From positions 1-24,670 of IMG/VR virus record IMGVR_UViG_3300008448_000607: 24,670 bases of DNA, one strand, 5' to 3'. Positions 15,210 to 22,105 of the stretch are shown here, one piece after another (positions within the stretch are counted from its first letter, which is position 1; the number at the start of each line of letters is the position of its first letter). The stretch comes from a virus. The position numbers and the translations under genes were made by a program. The notes below the pieces were generated by a model. That model was not told the DNA's origin and made no database searches. It worked only from the letters and a program-made list of their open reading frames with translations.

Positions 15210-15479
15210 TTAGGTAACGTAATTTACTTGGGCCACACCACGCCAACGGCTACCGCTATCGTCCGTGATGAACACGAAAACATGGGTCTTGCCCGTGCTA
15301 AGGGATGGCGCGGTGTCATTGGGAAACTTAACCGCAGCAGGCCAAGTGATCGTTCCGGACGTATTCTCGATCTCCACAATCATCCCATAGGCACCGCTGG
15401 GTACGTTGCTGAACGTAAAAGTGGAGTTGCCACTAATGGTCTTCGTGAAGTAGTTACCCTGCGAACAATCAATATCTAG
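15210..15479 (-). repeat. C-terminal fibre domain, copy 1
   Basis: Codes for residues 107-195 of the short fibre. The copy at 19174-19446 has the same motifs in order (NYFTKTI, STFTF, SGTITWPAAVK, DTAP, TGKTH, RWRG). By hand about 58 of 89 residues are identical. The variable stretch lies in the middle (after VP, before SGTITW). Confidence 0.88.
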
Positions 15480-15797
15480 CAGGGATACCGCCGTAACCGA
15501 CCCCTTGTACTGCCCAGTAGTCTCAAGACTCGTAAACTTGCCGGAATTGGCCGTAGAAGAGCCAATAGGCAGGGGGCTGGCAAACACTTGAGCCGCCGTA
15601 GTCTTTCGCAGGGCCGTATCGGCTGAGCTATGGACTAGGAGGGTGTCGGCAGAAGCAAGGACGGTCTTGGCCGTCTGGTCCGTAATGGCTCCCGGCAAAA
15701 GCACCGCATCATCAACGTGGTTGTTGAGATTGGTCGAAGTAACTAGGTTCGACGGCGAGGTCGTCCCGTAGGTGGTGCCTTTTTGAATTTGAGCCAT
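15210..15797 (-). CDS. Tail fibre-type protein sharing C-terminal domain with the 477-aa fibre (195 aa)
   Basis: Residues 1-105 are Thr/Ser/Ala-rich and low in complexity (SNLVTSTNLNNHVDDAVLL, then SGKFTSLETTG), as in trimeric fibre shafts. Residues 107-195 (DIDCSQGNYFTKTISGNST to WRGVAQVNYVT) match the end of the 477-aa fibre at about two thirds of positions by my hand alignment. This is therefore a short fibre or tip with the same terminal, probably receptor-facing, domain. It follows the tail-assembly chaperone gene by 11 nt, which fits a chaperone-assisted fibre. The function as a receptor-binding protein is inferred. Confidence 0.75.
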   Translation of the reverse strand: MAQIQKGTTYGTTSPSNLVTSTNLNNHVDDAVLLPGAITDQTAKTVLASADTLLVHSSADTALRKTTAAQVFASPLPIGSSTANSGKFTSLETTGQYKGSVTAVSLLDIDCSQGNYFTKTISGNSTFTFSNVPSGAYGMIVEIENTSGTITWPAAVKFPNDTAPSLSTGKTHVFVFITDDSGSRWRGVAQVNYVT

Positions 15798-15808
15798 GAC
15801 TTAGTATA

Positions 15809-16252
15809 TCAAGGCTTTGTGGGCCAAACTACATTATGCGGAAACCCTGCCTGAGAGGGAACATCGCGGAGAGCCTGACGGTAGGCCGTCCATTGAATCT
15901 TGGCGGTGTTGTCCAACGGCGTGTCGTTAAGCTGGGTCCAATCACACTCGGCCAACTTGGTATTGCGCTCGCGGCGCACTTGATCCGCCTTTTGCCTATC
16001 AATCTCGGCCTGCTCTTCGGGGGTATACGAACGCCAGAGCTTAGTCTCTACCACCTCGCTTGGAAGGATGGCAAATACCGAGCCGACAAACTTCTCTTGA
16101 ACATCACCTTCCTCTAAGCGGACGGGGAGCCAACCAAGCTCACGCAGGCTGTCATTGTCCAGCATATCGAGGCCAGAGATGTTTCGCCACGACTTAGGAA
16201 GTGCGCGGGGGCCATCGGTAATGACGCCGTTCTCAACAAGACAGTAGTTCAT
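15809..16252 (-). CDS. Phage tail-assembly chaperone-type protein (147 aa)
   Basis: The C-terminal 50 residues (CDWTQLNDTPLDNTAKIQW, YRQALRDVPSQAGFPHNVVW) are the hallmark of the phage tail-assembly chaperone family: RNxxLxxxDWTQ, WxxYRQxLRD and PxxVxWPxxP. The N-terminal half (MNYCLVENGVITDGPRALPK, then LGWLPVRLEEGD) matches the usual lead-in of the same proteins. These chaperones help fibres fold and attach. The start lies 20 nt inside the end of the sulfotransferase-fusion gene, so it is coupled to it, and it precedes the short fibre, its likely client. Confidence 0.85.
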   Translation of the reverse strand: MNYCLVENGVITDGPRALPKSWRNISGLDMLDNDSLRELGWLPVRLEEGDVQEKFVGSVFAILPSEVVETKLWRSYTPEEQAEIDRQKADQVRRERNTKLAECDWTQLNDTPLDNTAKIQWTAYRQALRDVPSQAGFPHNVVWPTKP

Positions 16253-18005
16253 GGGAATAGTTTAGGCTCTTAATCTGTTCAAAAGGGTGGGTCCAGTCGC
16301 CGTACTTCTGCTGGCGAAACAACCGCATAGAGTTGTAATAGGGCGTCTGGTCGCCGGGTTCGGCATACAGATAATACCCCATAATTGGAATGACAACCCA
16401 AGTGGGGATACCCATTGCTGCGGACAGGTGGCTTACGGACGTGCAGCTACTGATTACGAGGTCGCAGGAGCTTACCGCCTTGTGCGTGTCGTGCCACGTC
16501 TGAAGGGGTACGTCCTGCACCCAGCTAGGCTTGTGCTCTAGGTCGGCATCCCGCTGGAGGGAGATAAACTCCACGTCGTCTCGCTTGACGGCATCAAAGA
16601 ACAATTGGGCCGGGAACAGCTTGTGGTGCTGGGCCTCAAACTGCTTGTTGCCCGACCAACGAAGCCCTACCCGTAGCTTCTTACCGGGAACATTGAAGTC
16701 GGTGTTGATGTATGCATCTCCTCGGATGGATCTGCGGTTTAGCCCAAGGTAGACAGGACCGGACATCCCAGCCATCCAGTAGTCGTGATAGACCCCGTAC
16801 TCTGCCCCATGCTGCACTACGGCATCGGCTAGATCCGTAGACGCAATAAACGAAACAAGCTCCCCAGAGCAGCTAACAATCGGACTGAAGCCGTTGGAGC
16901 GGAGTTCGCGGGTGTAGCGCACCTGATGCAGTTGATCGCCCAAGCCGCCCTCTAGGTGAAGCAGGATAGTTTTGCCGCTGCGCCCATCCCACTCAGCCTG
17001 CGGGGTATTAGGCTGGCTGTTGCCAAAGACGCCTACCTTGCGCCCACGGTGGAGGAGCTTGTAGCCCTCTTGGATGTTGCCGTCTCGCAGTTCGTACCAA
17101 CCTCGGTTGTAGGCTGCGCGGTGGTCATTGGGGCGTTCCACCTTGAGCTTATCGGCAATGCGCTTACCATCGTCGAATTTGCCCATTGTTGACGCTGCAA
17201 GCTGTACGTCGAGGTCGTCTAGTGGTGCAATGGTGCGCGGCTTAGGAAGCCAAAACTCAGGCTGACAGAACTGACTGTAGTGGTAGCCGAGAACATCCTT
17301 GGCTGACTCATTGTGCTGCCGAGCCAGCTTAGGCTTAATGTCGTGCAAGCCAGCTACGCCATGAATGCCCTCGTCATCCTCCTTGACAGTAGAGCCGTCA
17401 ATGCGCTCTAGATCGTACTCAAACGGATCAAGACCAAGGAAGTCATGGATGCGGTTAAGCTGGGTGCGCGGATTGGCGAGGAGGTCTTCGTACTCTACAA
17501 ACAGAAAGCACTCTGGCCGAAATGAGTAACCATCGTGCAGCGATTGATACGCTGCCTTCAGATGCTTCACTAAGCCGTCGTTGTTAACAAACTCATCCAA
17601 ATTGGTTGGCTTGGCTACACGGACAAATGAAGCCATGCAGTCTGGAATGCTGCGAACGGTTGCTACGATGCGAGGAGGTTGTCCAAGCACTTGTTCCATT
17701 GCCGACAGAACCTCTGGCATCGGCCACCCACGTCCCTTGTCAATCACTACTGGCTTATCCGTATCAAAGAACGAATCAATGACTGAGCGCATTGCCAAGA
17801 CTAGCTTGGCGCGGCTCGGATCGTTTTTCCCAAGAAGCTCATGCTTATGCCAGCCAACGGCTAATGACTCAAGCGCAAGGCCAAGCCCAGAGGTCGTCGT
17901 GACATGAGCTTGCGGATTCTGATTAAGAATCGCAGCTAACACCGTTGAGCCAGAGCGTGGAAGGCCAGAAAGGAAGTGAAGTTTCCTAGACAAGTTGTTG
18001 CTCAC
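16233..18005 (-). CDS. Sulfotransferase - TPR - glycosyltransferase (GT9-like) fusion (590 aa)
   Basis: Residues about 8-250 form a PAPS-dependent sulfotransferase: GLPRSGST (14-21) is the 5'-phosphosulfate loop, and VRSIPDCMASF (117-127), with Arg118 and Ser126, is the 3'-phosphate site. Residues about 265-325 resemble a TPR pair (HRAAYNRGWYELRDGNIQEG). Residues about 345-575 look like a heptosyltransferase-type glycosyltransferase: LHLEGGLGDQLHQVRY, VGLRWSGNKQFE, CDLVISSCTSVSHLSAAMG, then YNSMRLFRQ and YGDW. One chain could thus add both a sugar and a sulfate to a glycan or protein. The GTG start has an AAAGG site 5 nt upstream, inside a possible hairpin. It sits between fibre genes, so decoration of the fibre or of the host surface is the natural hypothesis. 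Confidence 0.85.
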   Translation of the reverse strand: MSNNLSRKLHFLSGLPRSGSTVLAAILNQNPQAHVTTTSGLGLALESLAVGWHKHELLGKNDPSRAKLVLAMRSVIDSFFDTDKPVVIDKGRGWPMPEVLSAMEQVLGQPPRIVATVRSIPDCMASFVRVAKPTNLDEFVNNDGLVKHLKAAYQSLHDGYSFRPECFLFVEYEDLLANPRTQLNRIHDFLGLDPFEYDLERIDGSTVKEDDEGIHGVAGLHDIKPKLARQHNESAKDVLGYHYSQFCQPEFWLPKPRTIAPLDDLDVQLAASTMGKFDDGKRIADKLKVERPNDHRAAYNRGWYELRDGNIQEGYKLLHRGRKVGVFGNSQPNTPQAEWDGRSGKTILLHLEGGLGDQLHQVRYTRELRSNGFSPIVSCSGELVSFIASTDLADAVVQHGAEYGVYHDYWMAGMSGPVYLGLNRRSIRGDAYINTDFNVPGKKLRVGLRWSGNKQFEAQHHKLFPAQLFFDAVKRDDVEFISLQRDADLEHKPSWVQDVPLQTWHDTHKAVSSCDLVISSCTSVSHLSAAMGIPTWVVIPIMGYYLYAEPGDQTPYYNSMRLFRQQKYGDWTHPFEQIKSLNYSHELLSC

Positions 18006-18007
18006 TT

Positions 18008-18043
18008 AGCCTTTCTTGCAGCTAACAACGTAAGGTAAAGGCT
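18008..18043 (-). promoter_or_regulatory. Hairpin enclosing the Shine-Dalgarno of the fusion gene
   Basis: AGCCTTT (18008-18014) and AAAGGCT (18037-18043) are complementary across a 22-nt loop in the gap before GTG 18005. In the transcript the second arm contains the AAAGG ribosome-binding site, so pairing would hide it. No U-run follows on this strand, so it is not a terminator. Confidence 0.35.
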
Positions 18044-18049
18044 TTTATC

Positions 18050-19171
18050 TTATGACTTTAAACCCCAAGATGAACCCGGTGTCCCAGCAGCAACAAAACT
18101 CCATGTTGCTAGTGCGCCAACTTGAACTGGAGAAGAACGATTAGATGCAACGCCAGATCCAAGCGCACCACCTGTTCCTAGGCCCCAAGACCACAACGTA
18201 TTGTCTGTTTTTACTGCAAGTACATGATTTGGGCCGCAAGCAATGTTTGAAGACCAGTTCGTCAGTAATCCAATTTGTTTTGGAGAAGAATAGTTTGTGG
18301 TATTTCCTAGTCCAAGCTGACCATACCCATTGTATCCCCAAGCGTAAAGTCTTCCAGAGTTTCCTACTGCTAATGAATAACCATCTCCTCCAGCAAAACA
18401 ATGAGTCCAGTATGTTTGAGTTCCAACTTGGACAGGAGATGATCTATTTGTTGTGTCGCCAAGACCAAGTCGTCCATCACTGTTTTTTCCCCAAGCCCAA
18501 AGCGTTCCATCTGTTTTAATTGCAACAGTATGCGCCTCGCTGCAATCTATTTTAGACCAATTAGTTAGAGAACCAATTTGTTTTGGAGAAGAGTAGCTTG
18601 TAGTGTTTCCTAGCCCAAGCTGACCAATACCGTTAGCACCCCAAGAATAAATTGCTCCTGCCGTTGTAATTGCAAATGCACCTGCACTCGACGCAGCAAT
18701 GTTTGCCCAATTCGTATTCGACCCAATTTGTACAGGAGATGAGCGATACGTTGTATTGCCTTGCCCAAGTTGCCCAGATGCGTTTTGACCCCAAGCCCAA
18801 AGGGTTCCGTCTGTTTTTAAAGCCAATGTCCAGTTGCTTTCACTAGCAACAACCTTGGCCCAGTTTGTAAGTGCTCCTACTTGTACTGGCGAAGAATAAT
18901 AGGTTTGATTAGAAGTTCCAAGCTCCCCTTGGCTATTTCTTCCCCAAGCCCAAAGAGTTCCATCGTTTTTTACAGCTAAAGCAAAATACAGCCCTCCAGT
19001 AACACTTGACCAGTTAGTCAATGAACCAACTTGCGCAGGAGATGAACTAGAAGTAGTTGTACCATTTCCAAGTTGTCCAAATTGGTTGTTACCCCAAGAC
19101 CAAAGCTGGTAACCGGGAACACCACCAGCCCCAGCCGCACCCATCGCAAGTTTGATAACGTACGGGTCCAT
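18050..19171 (-). CDS. Seven-blade RCC1-repeat beta-propeller protein (373 aa)
   Basis: After a Gly/Ala-rich leader (MDPYVIKLAMGAAGAGG) the protein is made of seven RCC1-type repeats. Each has the form LW(A/S)WGxNxxGQLGxGNTT, then SSPxQ(V/I)G, then a strand ending in (L/V)A(L/V/I)K(T/N)DGT. Seven repeats are the number needed to close one propeller. The start is 2 nt after the TAA of the 477-aa fibre gene. RCC1 propellers bind proteins or other ligands; here the position between two fibre-module genes suggests a virion or host-binding component. The base composition is much lower in GC than the adjacent fibre gene (two counted 60-nt lines 35-37% against 62% in one fibre line), which suggests recent acquisition. 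Confidence 0.9.
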   Translation of the reverse strand: MDPYVIKLAMGAAGAGGVPGYQLWSWGNNQFGQLGNGTTTSSSSPAQVGSLTNWSSVTGGLYFALAVKNDGTLWAWGRNSQGELGTSNQTYYSSPVQVGALTNWAKVVASESNWTLALKTDGTLWAWGQNASGQLGQGNTTYRSSPVQIGSNTNWANIAASSAGAFAITTAGAIYSWGANGIGQLGLGNTTSYSSPKQIGSLTNWSKIDCSEAHTVAIKTDGTLWAWGKNSDGRLGLGDTTNRSSPVQVGTQTYWTHCFAGGDGYSLAVGNSGRLYAWGYNGYGQLGLGNTTNYSSPKQIGLLTNWSSNIACGPNHVLAVKTDNTLWSWGLGTGGALGSGVASNRSSPVQVGALATWSFVAAGTPGSSWGLKS

Positions 19172-19173
19172 GA

Positions 19174-19446
19174 TTAGTTAACGTAGTCTACGAGGGAAGC
19201 ACCGCGCCAGCGCGTGCCACCATCGTCAGTTACAAAGATAAAAATGTGAGTTTTGCCCGTGGTTAGGGTGGGAGCCGTGTCCTTGGGCCACTTTACAGCG
19301 GCAGGCCAAGTGATGGTGCCGGAAGTATGAGTGAGTTCAAGCGCAAACGCAAATGAACGGCTTGCTGGAACGCTATCAAACGTAAACGTACTGGCCCCGT
19401 TGATGGTCTTGGTAAAGTAGTTGCCAGCGGAACAGTCGATACTCAG
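19174..19446 (-). repeat. C-terminal fibre domain, copy 2
   Basis: Codes for residues 388-477 of the 477-aa fibre. It is paralogous to 15210-15479 in the short fibre. Both run to the very last residue (YVN against YVT), so whole terminal domains were copied. Confidence 0.88.
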
Positions 19447-20607
19447 GGCCGCGACAGCTACAATATTCTGACCATAGTTGCCAGATAGGTCAAACTTGGT
19501 GGCCGGGGAGGTTTGTCCAAGTCCCAAACGGCCATTAGACTCAATACGGAAGACTTCTACGCCACCTTCCGTAAAAGCCATGTTGTCAGCCGCCGGGAAA
19601 AAGATGCCCGTGTTGGTGTCGCCAGTTGTAGTGATGGCTGGGGCCGAAACGGTGCCAGCAGAGACGGTGGTAACACCCGTAGCCTCAAGCGTCGTGAACT
19701 TACCAGCCGCAGCCGTGGTTGCTCCGACGGTGCCATTGATGTTGATAGAGGCCGTTCCCGTAAGATTAGTAACCGTTCCCGAGCTAGGCGTACCCAAGGC
19801 ACCACCATCGACCACAAACGCGCCAGCGGTGCCTGTATTGACCCCTAGAGCCGTTACAACGCCAGTACCCGTAGTGATGGTGGATGGCGCGGCTCCAGCA
19901 CCGCCGCCAACAACAATGGCATTAGACGCCAATGCGCTGGACGAGGCCAAGGTTCCGCTTGCCGTAAAGGCCAAAACACCGCCAGACGTGCCAGAGGTTA
20001 GGCCCGTGCCGCCATTAGCTACAGCCAACGTACCAGCGAGGGTAATCGTACCGCTTCCGGTGACAGGACCGCCCGAGGTGGTTAGGCCCGTAGTCCCACC
20101 AGATACGTCAACACTTGTAACGGTGCCCGTGTATTGATCGGCAGACGAAATTGTAAAATTGGGGTAGGTTCCCGAGATGGTGGTGGTACCGCCCTGCGTT
20201 AGAACCACCGTCTGATCCGGCGCAGAGTTGGTAATCGTGAAGTTGGGATAAGTCCCAGAAGTCGAGATGCCCGTTCCAGCCGTAAGCACCACCGTCTGGT
20301 CAGGTGCAGAATTGGTTACCGTAATGCTACCGCTAGACGTAATCGGGCCACCCGAAACGTTGATTCCCGTACCAGCCGTAAGATCGACACTCGTTACGGT
20401 GCCAGCACCGTTCGTAGTCCACTCGACATCCGTTGCCCCAGAGTTAAGGCTAAGCACCTTATTTGCATTACCCGTATAAGAGGGCAGCAAATTAACTCGC
20501 GCATTGGCGGCAGTAGTAGCTCCGGTGCCACCTTGACTGACGGCTACGGTGCCACTAATTGCCGTGGACACGGGAGTGTCCAACAACAGCGTCTTGAAGA
20601 TGTCCAT
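19174..20607 (-). CDS. Tail fibre / receptor-binding protein (477 aa)
   Basis: The shaft is built from Gly/Thr/Ser-rich short repeats typical of phage fibres: VSQGGTGATTAANARVNLLP, TAGTGISTSGTYPNFTITN, APDQTVVLTQGG and further VxxGGTGLTSGTSGG-like units. The segment GKFTTLEATG occurs before the terminal region and also in the 195-aa fibre. Residues 388-477 are the shared C-terminal domain. No enzymatic or peptidase tip motif is visible. It follows the two tandem paralogues by 2 nt and precedes the RCC1 gene by 2 nt. The protein probably forms a trimeric fibre with the terminal domain at its tip. Confidence 0.82.
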   Translation of the reverse strand: MDIFKTLLLDTPVSTAISGTVAVSQGGTGATTAANARVNLLPSYTGNANKVLSLNSGATDVEWTTNGAGTVTSVDLTAGTGINVSGGPITSSGSITVTNSAPDQTVVLTAGTGISTSGTYPNFTITNSAPDQTVVLTQGGTTTISGTYPNFTISSADQYTGTVTSVDVSGGTTGLTTSGGPVTGSGTITLAGTLAVANGGTGLTSGTSGGVLAFTASGTLASSSALASNAIVVGGGAGAAPSTITTGTGVVTALGVNTGTAGAFVVDGGALGTPSSGTVTNLTGTASININGTVGATTAAAGKFTTLEATGVTTVSAGTVSAPAITTTGDTNTGIFFPAADNMAFTEGGVEVFRIESNGRLGLGQTSPATKFDLSGNYGQNIVAVAALSIDCSAGNYFTKTINGASTFTFDSVPASRSFAFALELTHTSGTITWPAAVKWPKDTAPTLTTGKTHIFIFVTDDGGTRWRGASLVDYVN

Positions 20608-20609
20608 TA

Positions 20610-20936
20610 TTAGAGGTAGTTGAGTTCCTGCGCCTCAATTACAGCATCAGTAGAAGCTTCGCGGATTGCGCGGGCTTTAAGGGCCATAGTGCGCGTCCAA
20701 TAGGCCGAGCTATTGGCTGGCATACGGAAGCCCTTGGTGGCCGTAGGATCGGTGGTTCCATCGAAGGTAACACGAATATCCGCTCCCGTCACCTGTACCA
20801 GAAGATGTTCCGTATCGGTAGCCAGCGTCCAATCAAGGAAAGCTACAGCCGATGAGCTAACTGTGCGCTGCTTGTGCGTCGTGCCATTCTGCGGAATAGC
20901 TTGCGACGGGGTATTGACGATGCGTGCGTTAGGCAT
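20610..20936 (-). CDS. Small beta-rich virion protein, tandem paralogue B (108 aa)
   Basis: The core (QRTVSSSAVAFLDWTL, then DIRVTFDGTTDPTATKGFRM and ASTDAVIEAQEL) aligns throughout with the adjacent 104-aa protein, indicating tandem duplication. The fold looks all-beta, with an xVTFDGx(D/N)P loop. Similar small proteins appear in phages next to fibre genes, but no role is established. It is coupled to both neighbours (TAAGCCATG before, TAATAATG after). Possible roles are a fibre-attachment or neck decoration subunit. Confidence 0.7.
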   Translation of the reverse strand: MPNARIVNTPSQAIPQNGTTHKQRTVSSSAVAFLDWTLATDTEHLLVQVTGADIRVTFDGTTDPTATKGFRMPANSSAYWTRTMALKARAIREASTDAVIEAQELNYL

Positions 20937-20939
20937 GGC

Positions 20940-21254
20940 TTAGACGGAGAAGGGGGTTGCCTGTACGGCGGCGTCACTCGCGCCTGCGCGGATGAACTTA
21001 GCCAATCGCGCCGTCTCCTTGTTCCAAAGGAAGGGCTGCACACCAGCCTTGAACAGATGGCCGTTCGTAGACGACGGATTGCTACCGTCAAACGTCACCA
21101 TCACGTCGTTCGTCTGCACATCGACCAGAATGTACTTGGTCTTGGAAGAGGTCCAATTCGCATCAAGCGAAACGACTGCGGTGCTAACCGTCAGACGCTG
21201 ATCGGCTTCGCCAGTCGGCTGGGGGTAGAGATTGACTACGAGTGAGTTATTCAT
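20940..21254 (-). CDS. Small beta-rich virion protein, tandem paralogue A (104 aa)
   Basis: The protein shares with its downstream neighbour the series QR.TVS.AVV.LD, a V.VTFDG..P loop, F.A....W....A.....IRA.ASDAAV and the total length. The N-terminus (MNNSLVVNLYPQPTGEADQ) is unrelated between the two. The start is 2 nt behind the adaptor gene stop (TAAACATG). A heteromeric pair or two specialised copies of one ancestral subunit are the likely explanations. The function is unknown. Confidence 0.7.
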   Translation of the reverse strand: MNNSLVVNLYPQPTGEADQRLTVSTAVVSLDANWTSSKTKYILVDVQTNDVMVTFDGSNPSSTNGHLFKAGVQPFLWNKETARLAKFIRAGASDAAVQATPFSV

Positions 21255-21256
21255 GT

Positions 21257-22105
21257 TTAGCGGAACTGGCGTGAGGTGTAGGTAGAGATGCGGCGGAACA
21301 GGTTGTTCATATTACGCTGCTGGCTGGCCTTGGTAAGTTCGGTGTCGAGGTACATCTGCGCAACAGCCTCTTCAGCCATTGCCTTGTCCACTTGACCGTC
21401 CATACGAAGGAAATCTGCATAGGTGGCGTGCCCGACGTAATAAAACCACTCTTGAGGAATGGTAGCAGATGCCGTCGTATAAGGACCATCCCAAATAGCT
21501 TTATAAGTAACAAAGAAGCCATCAAGCTCAGGATAGTTGCCAACGATGTTGGCTCCGTTGCTATCAACAAAGAAGTCGTATTCCCATCCGCCAACACCCT
21601 GCACGGGGTTGCGGTCATGCAGGCGCATAAAGATTTCTACGTCAGGCATCGTAACGGGGGTAAGTAGTCCCGTGCCTGTGTAGGTTTCGGTGCCTGTACC
21701 AGAGGCTAGTTCGTAGGTTACGGTCTGACCATCAACAGAAGTGATTGAGTATGTGCCGTTTGGATTAGTGCTACCACTTAGCCCAGACACTGTGACATTT
21801 TGTCCCACTACAACATCGAAGTCCACACCGCCCGTAACGAAGGTAACGGTGGTCCCGCTGCGGGTAGCAGAGGAAGCCATGCGGGTGCCGTTAGCAGAAT
21901 CGTAGCTGTACGGCACAATGCCATTAGGGGCCGGGCGAGCATCCAGCCGCATATAGCGCGGCCAGACATCGCATGAGTCGTAGGCTTGCCGCAGTCGCCT
22001 GTTAGCCATCGCCAGAATCTTCGTGGATTCTGTAGGCGCAAATTCATCAACTCCCGCAAGGGACTCGATAAGGTCGAACAGGTCGGTGTAGGTGCGGTTG
22101 GTCAT
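21257..22105 (-). CDS. Head-tail adaptor (gp11/gp4-like) with inserted beta-domain (282 aa)
   Basis: The outer parts look like a helical phage adaptor: TYTDLFDLIESLAGVDEF, then KILAMANRRLRQAYDSCDVW at the N-terminus and IPQEWFYYVGHATYADFLRM, AEEAVAQMYLDTELTKA and RRISTYTSRQFR at the C-terminus. Residues 78-146 (SSATRSGTTVT to TETYTGTG) are a beta-rich insert closely similar to one in the 728-aa nozzle protein. Adaptors of this class bind the portal and receive the nozzle. The start overlaps the preceding stop by one base (TAATG). Assignment rests on pattern and on its position between capsid and tail genes. Confidence 0.68.
   Translation of the reverse strand: MTNRTYTDLFDLIESLAGVDEFAPTESTKILAMANRRLRQAYDSCDVWPRYMRLDARPAPNGIVPYSYDSANGTRMASSATRSGTTVTFVTGGVDFDVVVGQNVTVSGLSGSTNPNGTYSITSVDGQTVTYELASGTGTETYTGTGLLTPVTMPDVEIFMRLHDRNPVQGVGGWEYDFFVDSNGANIVGNYPELDGFFVTYKAIWDGPYTTASATIPQEWFYYVGHATYADFLRMDGQVDKAMAEEAVAQMYLDTELTKASQQRNMNNLFRRISTYTSRQFR
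21668..21874 (-). repeat. Inserted beta-domain in the adaptor, shared with the nozzle
   Basis: Codes for residues 78-146. Shared order: SSATRSGTTVT, (D/N)PNG, (Y/T)(S/T)IT.V, T(V/F)TY.(L/I)A, TG(T/S)ETY. See 13156-13362. The copy differs mainly in the stretch after SGTTVT, where the nozzle copy has NHGF. Confidence 0.82.

Noticed and set aside
14712-15479. Plus-strand open frame (255 codons) across the holin-like and short-fibre genes
   Set aside because: It lies antisense to two well-supported coding regions and spans their boundary. The product has no recognisable motif.
18008-18043. Intrinsic terminator before the sulfotransferase fusion
   Set aside because: The U-run follows the stem only on the plus strand, while the genes here are transcribed from the minus strand. 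The loop is also long.
18050-19171. RCC1 gene as assembly contamination from a cellular genome
   Set aside because: It is intact, co-oriented and 2 nt from a phage fibre gene, in the same junction style as its neighbours.
19478-20137. Plus-strand open frame (219 codons) opposite the 477-aa fibre
   Set aside because: It is a Pro/Val/Ala-rich mirror of Gly/Thr-rich fibre repeats. The fibre frame has clear family motifs and this one has none.
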